Assembly (NCBI GenBank): GCA_013399855.1 | Contig: VXAY01006935.1 | Span: forward strand, 84,421-148,420 | Length of the DNA stretch: 64,000 nt | Reading direction: 5' to 3' | DNA from: Oxyruncus cristatus | Taxonomy: Eukaryota; Chordata; Aves; Passeriformes; Cotingidae | The notes under the pieces: model-generated | Told to the model about the DNA's origin: nothing | Seen by the model: only the letters and a program-made list of their open reading frames with translations | Database searches by the model: none | Position numbers and translations under genes: made by a program | In this document: positions 61,935 through 64,000 of the stretch, one piece after another | Layout: each line of letters begins with the position of its first letter | How positions within the stretch are numbered: the stretch's first letter is position 1

Positions 61935-62345
61935 AGTAATGTTGCAGGAGAATGTATCGGAAACATTGCTGAAGTCAAGATATGGGATATGCTCTCCTGA
62001 CGTACAGATCCATTTTATCATAGAATACAATCAAGTTGGTCAGGCACAATATACCTTTAGTAAATCCATGTTTTCTGTTCCATGTCACTTCCACTTCCTT
62101 GGCTTCCAGTATACTCACAATAATTTTTTAGGGATGAAAGTAAGACTGGTTAGCCTTTAGTCCAGATTGACCTTTTTGCCTCTTTTGAAGTTGACTATGA
62201 CATTTGCTTTGTTTTATTTGTAAGAAATATCTTCCAATCTCCAGTTTTTCAAAGAGACTGAAGAGTGGTCTTGCAAGTCTGTCAGTTCCCTTGGACTTCC
62301 AATTGATCCATGACCTGATCTTCATTCACTGCTGCTTTCTTTCTT
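61935..62345 (-). mobile_element. CR1 LINE, upstream reverse transcriptase region
   Basis: The reverse complement of 62015-62070 reads HGFTKGILCLTNLIVFYDKM, the same segment as HGFTKGKSCLIKLIAFY of the 43640 element, so strand and position in ORF2 are clear. GTCAGTTCCCTTGGACTTCC near 62280 is also CR1-like. It is a middle piece of ORF2, without the 3' part, and is not continuous with 61024-61200, which is a tail piece. Stops and indels are present. Confidence 0.75.
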
Positions 62346-64000
62346 CCTTGAACCCTGCCTTCAGGTACAAGTTTCAGATAATTGTTCTTATATTGTTAAT
62401 TCTAAATTAATTTTTTTTCTACAGAAAATTTGGAGTCATGAGGTGTACTCATTACCAGAAGACTCAACCCAGCACAGGACTCCCAACCTGAAAGTTCCCC
62501 AGGTATTTAATCTTAGTCACCAAAGCATTCTCTGTAGCATCATAATCACAAGATTAGAGGGTTTTTTCTTTCTCACGAATCCCTTTGCTTCAGGAAGAAG
62601 ATTTTTACTTGCAGCATTTCATAGTCTGATGATCACAGCAATAAGTTCAGTCCATTGAATCCTTATAGCCTTGGTCGAGTACCTGTGATCCCTAATTTCT
62701 GTCTCAGTTTTCCAAGCCCCTAGCTTTTTTTCAAAAAAAGGTTCTGATAGTAACTGAAGCTGGTGTTGACAAAGAAATTCTCATTAGTTGTCTCTATTCT
62801 CAGTGAAAGAGAAGGACATGTGACATAAGATAACCTAATGGCACCAAAACCCTATGAATTTAAGTTCTGTAGACTCTTTGGAAGAAAGGAGGAATATAAA
62901 TGAAAGGTATTTCTTTTGACTCTGGGAAATGCTGTTATTGTGTTAAGTAGATTTCTTTCTGTTGAAGCAAAGATAGAATTTCATTGGCACATTGCCAAGA
63001 TTAGTCTTGTCTTGCTACCATTTGTAGTGTTCACTTTTCTTATGGCCTTGCTTTGACCTGTAAATTTTGGAGTATTGGCTCATGATGTTCTTTTTTGTTA
63101 GAGATGAAGTTGAAAAGCCTTTGAACATTTAAATGTCATCTCTTTCACTCAGTAGGTCATCTCATATAGGAAGACCTCGCTATTTCCCTTAATATTTCTT
63201 AAAATTGTACTGTGCTTAGAGTAGAATCTTATTGCTGTTAATATTCTTTGCTAGATTTAACTCCTTTTGTTTCTGAATTTGCACCCTATATGCTTTTATT
63301 TTTCTTTCATAGGGCATTTTGTTATGCCACTGTTGTTTACTTTTTCCATAATCTGCTTTTGGTTTTATAATTATCAAACAATTTTTCATTTAACTACATT
63401 GTTTTCTGACCTCCTAAGCTCACTTTCCCTTGTATGTGAATAGTTTACCTCAAAGTGTTTAATGTTGTTTTTTAAGAAGTAATTTATTTTACACTTTTTC
63501 CTTTACTTTTTGCACAAGTTCTTAGGCTTGTTTAAGTCCACTTTATTGAAGCACAAGAAATACATTTTCTGTTCTTCTTTCAAAACTATGAAGCCTATGG
63601 TGAATCCCTTTTGCTTTCTTAACTCTGCCTTAAAATTTTAAATTCTGTAGACTTAACTAAAAACAAAACATATAAGCTGATGACAATATTTTTTGCAATA
63701 AAAAAATTAATCCACAAAGCACTCCCCAAAATGACTTAAGACTTTCAGTCCTGTGAAAGTACTTTTTGAACACCTAGTTCTGTAGACAGATAGTAAAGTC
63801 TTCCAAACTGGATTGCTTTTCAATTAATAGTTGGTGTTTCGATTCTGCTAGATTTGACTTAAAAACTTTAGTTTAACTTCCAAATATTCTGAATGAACTT
63901 CCTAGTTTGTTCAAAACCAGGAAGTTAAAAAGCTTGGTTGGAATTTCTACCATTGATATTTTCCCTGTAGTTTCTGCTGCATTTCTTATGTTTGTATATT
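62346..64000. other. AT-rich unique DNA, no gene seen
   Basis: T-rich sequence to the end of the window. The 71-codon plus frame 62443-62658 has no family. No repeat recognised. Confidence 0.55.

Noticed and set aside
1..64000. CRISPR arrays, operons, phage or plasmid features
   Set aside because: No regularly spaced repeats, ribosome-binding sites or dense coding; CR1 and LTR content shows a vertebrate nuclear genome.

Overview
The window looks like non-coding nuclear DNA from a bird, either a gene desert or the inside of a very long intron. The bird assignment rests on two kinds of repeats. There are many CR1 LINE fragments, several ending in the typical CR1 3' tail (GGTTGGA...TTCCAACC followed by short ATTCTGTG-like repeats). 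There are also several long terminal repeats (LTRs) of types I recognise as common in bird genomes. The background is AT-rich with many homopolymer runs. No open frame reads as a conserved cellular protein, and the longest (152 codons, 43709-44167) is decayed CR1 reverse transcriptase. I see no tRNA, rRNA, CRISPR array, operon or prokaryotic feature.

Layout. 1-1968: AT-rich unique sequence. 1969-2589: solo LTR with TATA box and poly(A) signal. 3626-3800: long purine-only-like tract with G-quadruplex potential. 4300-4850: GC-rich block of unknown origin. 7230-8089: solo LTR flanked by an exact 5-bp duplication (GTAAC). 8095-11367: mostly unique DNA with two clear short hairpins. 11368-12590: CR1 tail, a truncated LTR of the same family as 7230-8089, then a GC-rich unassigned block. 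15365-15812: CR1, minus strand. 19594-20393: candidate solo LTR flanked by GTTAC. 20399-31509: mostly unique DNA with three exon-like signals (20630, 21961, 28036). 31510-32805: 1.3-kb solo LTR flanked by ACACA/ACATA. 35553-36130: CR1, minus strand. 37120-37790: very old CR1, minus strand, interrupted by a (GTTT)n expansion. 40848-40953: near-complete palindrome resembling a MITE. 43640-44845: the best-preserved CR1. 52170-52850: old CR1. 56265-57040: two CR1 tails. 59804-62345: a dense cluster of CR1 fragments in both orientations plus an LTR-like stretch. The rest is unassigned.

There is no set of genes working together here. The story is a layered insertion history: ancient CR1 copies and a palindromic element, then younger CR1 copies and solo LTRs. 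The LTRs carry their own promoter and polyadenylation signals and could have been co-opted. The most useful leads are the three target-site duplications that fix LTR boundaries, the 106-bp palindrome, and three exon-like segments with good splice signals, which are weakly supported and could be chance.
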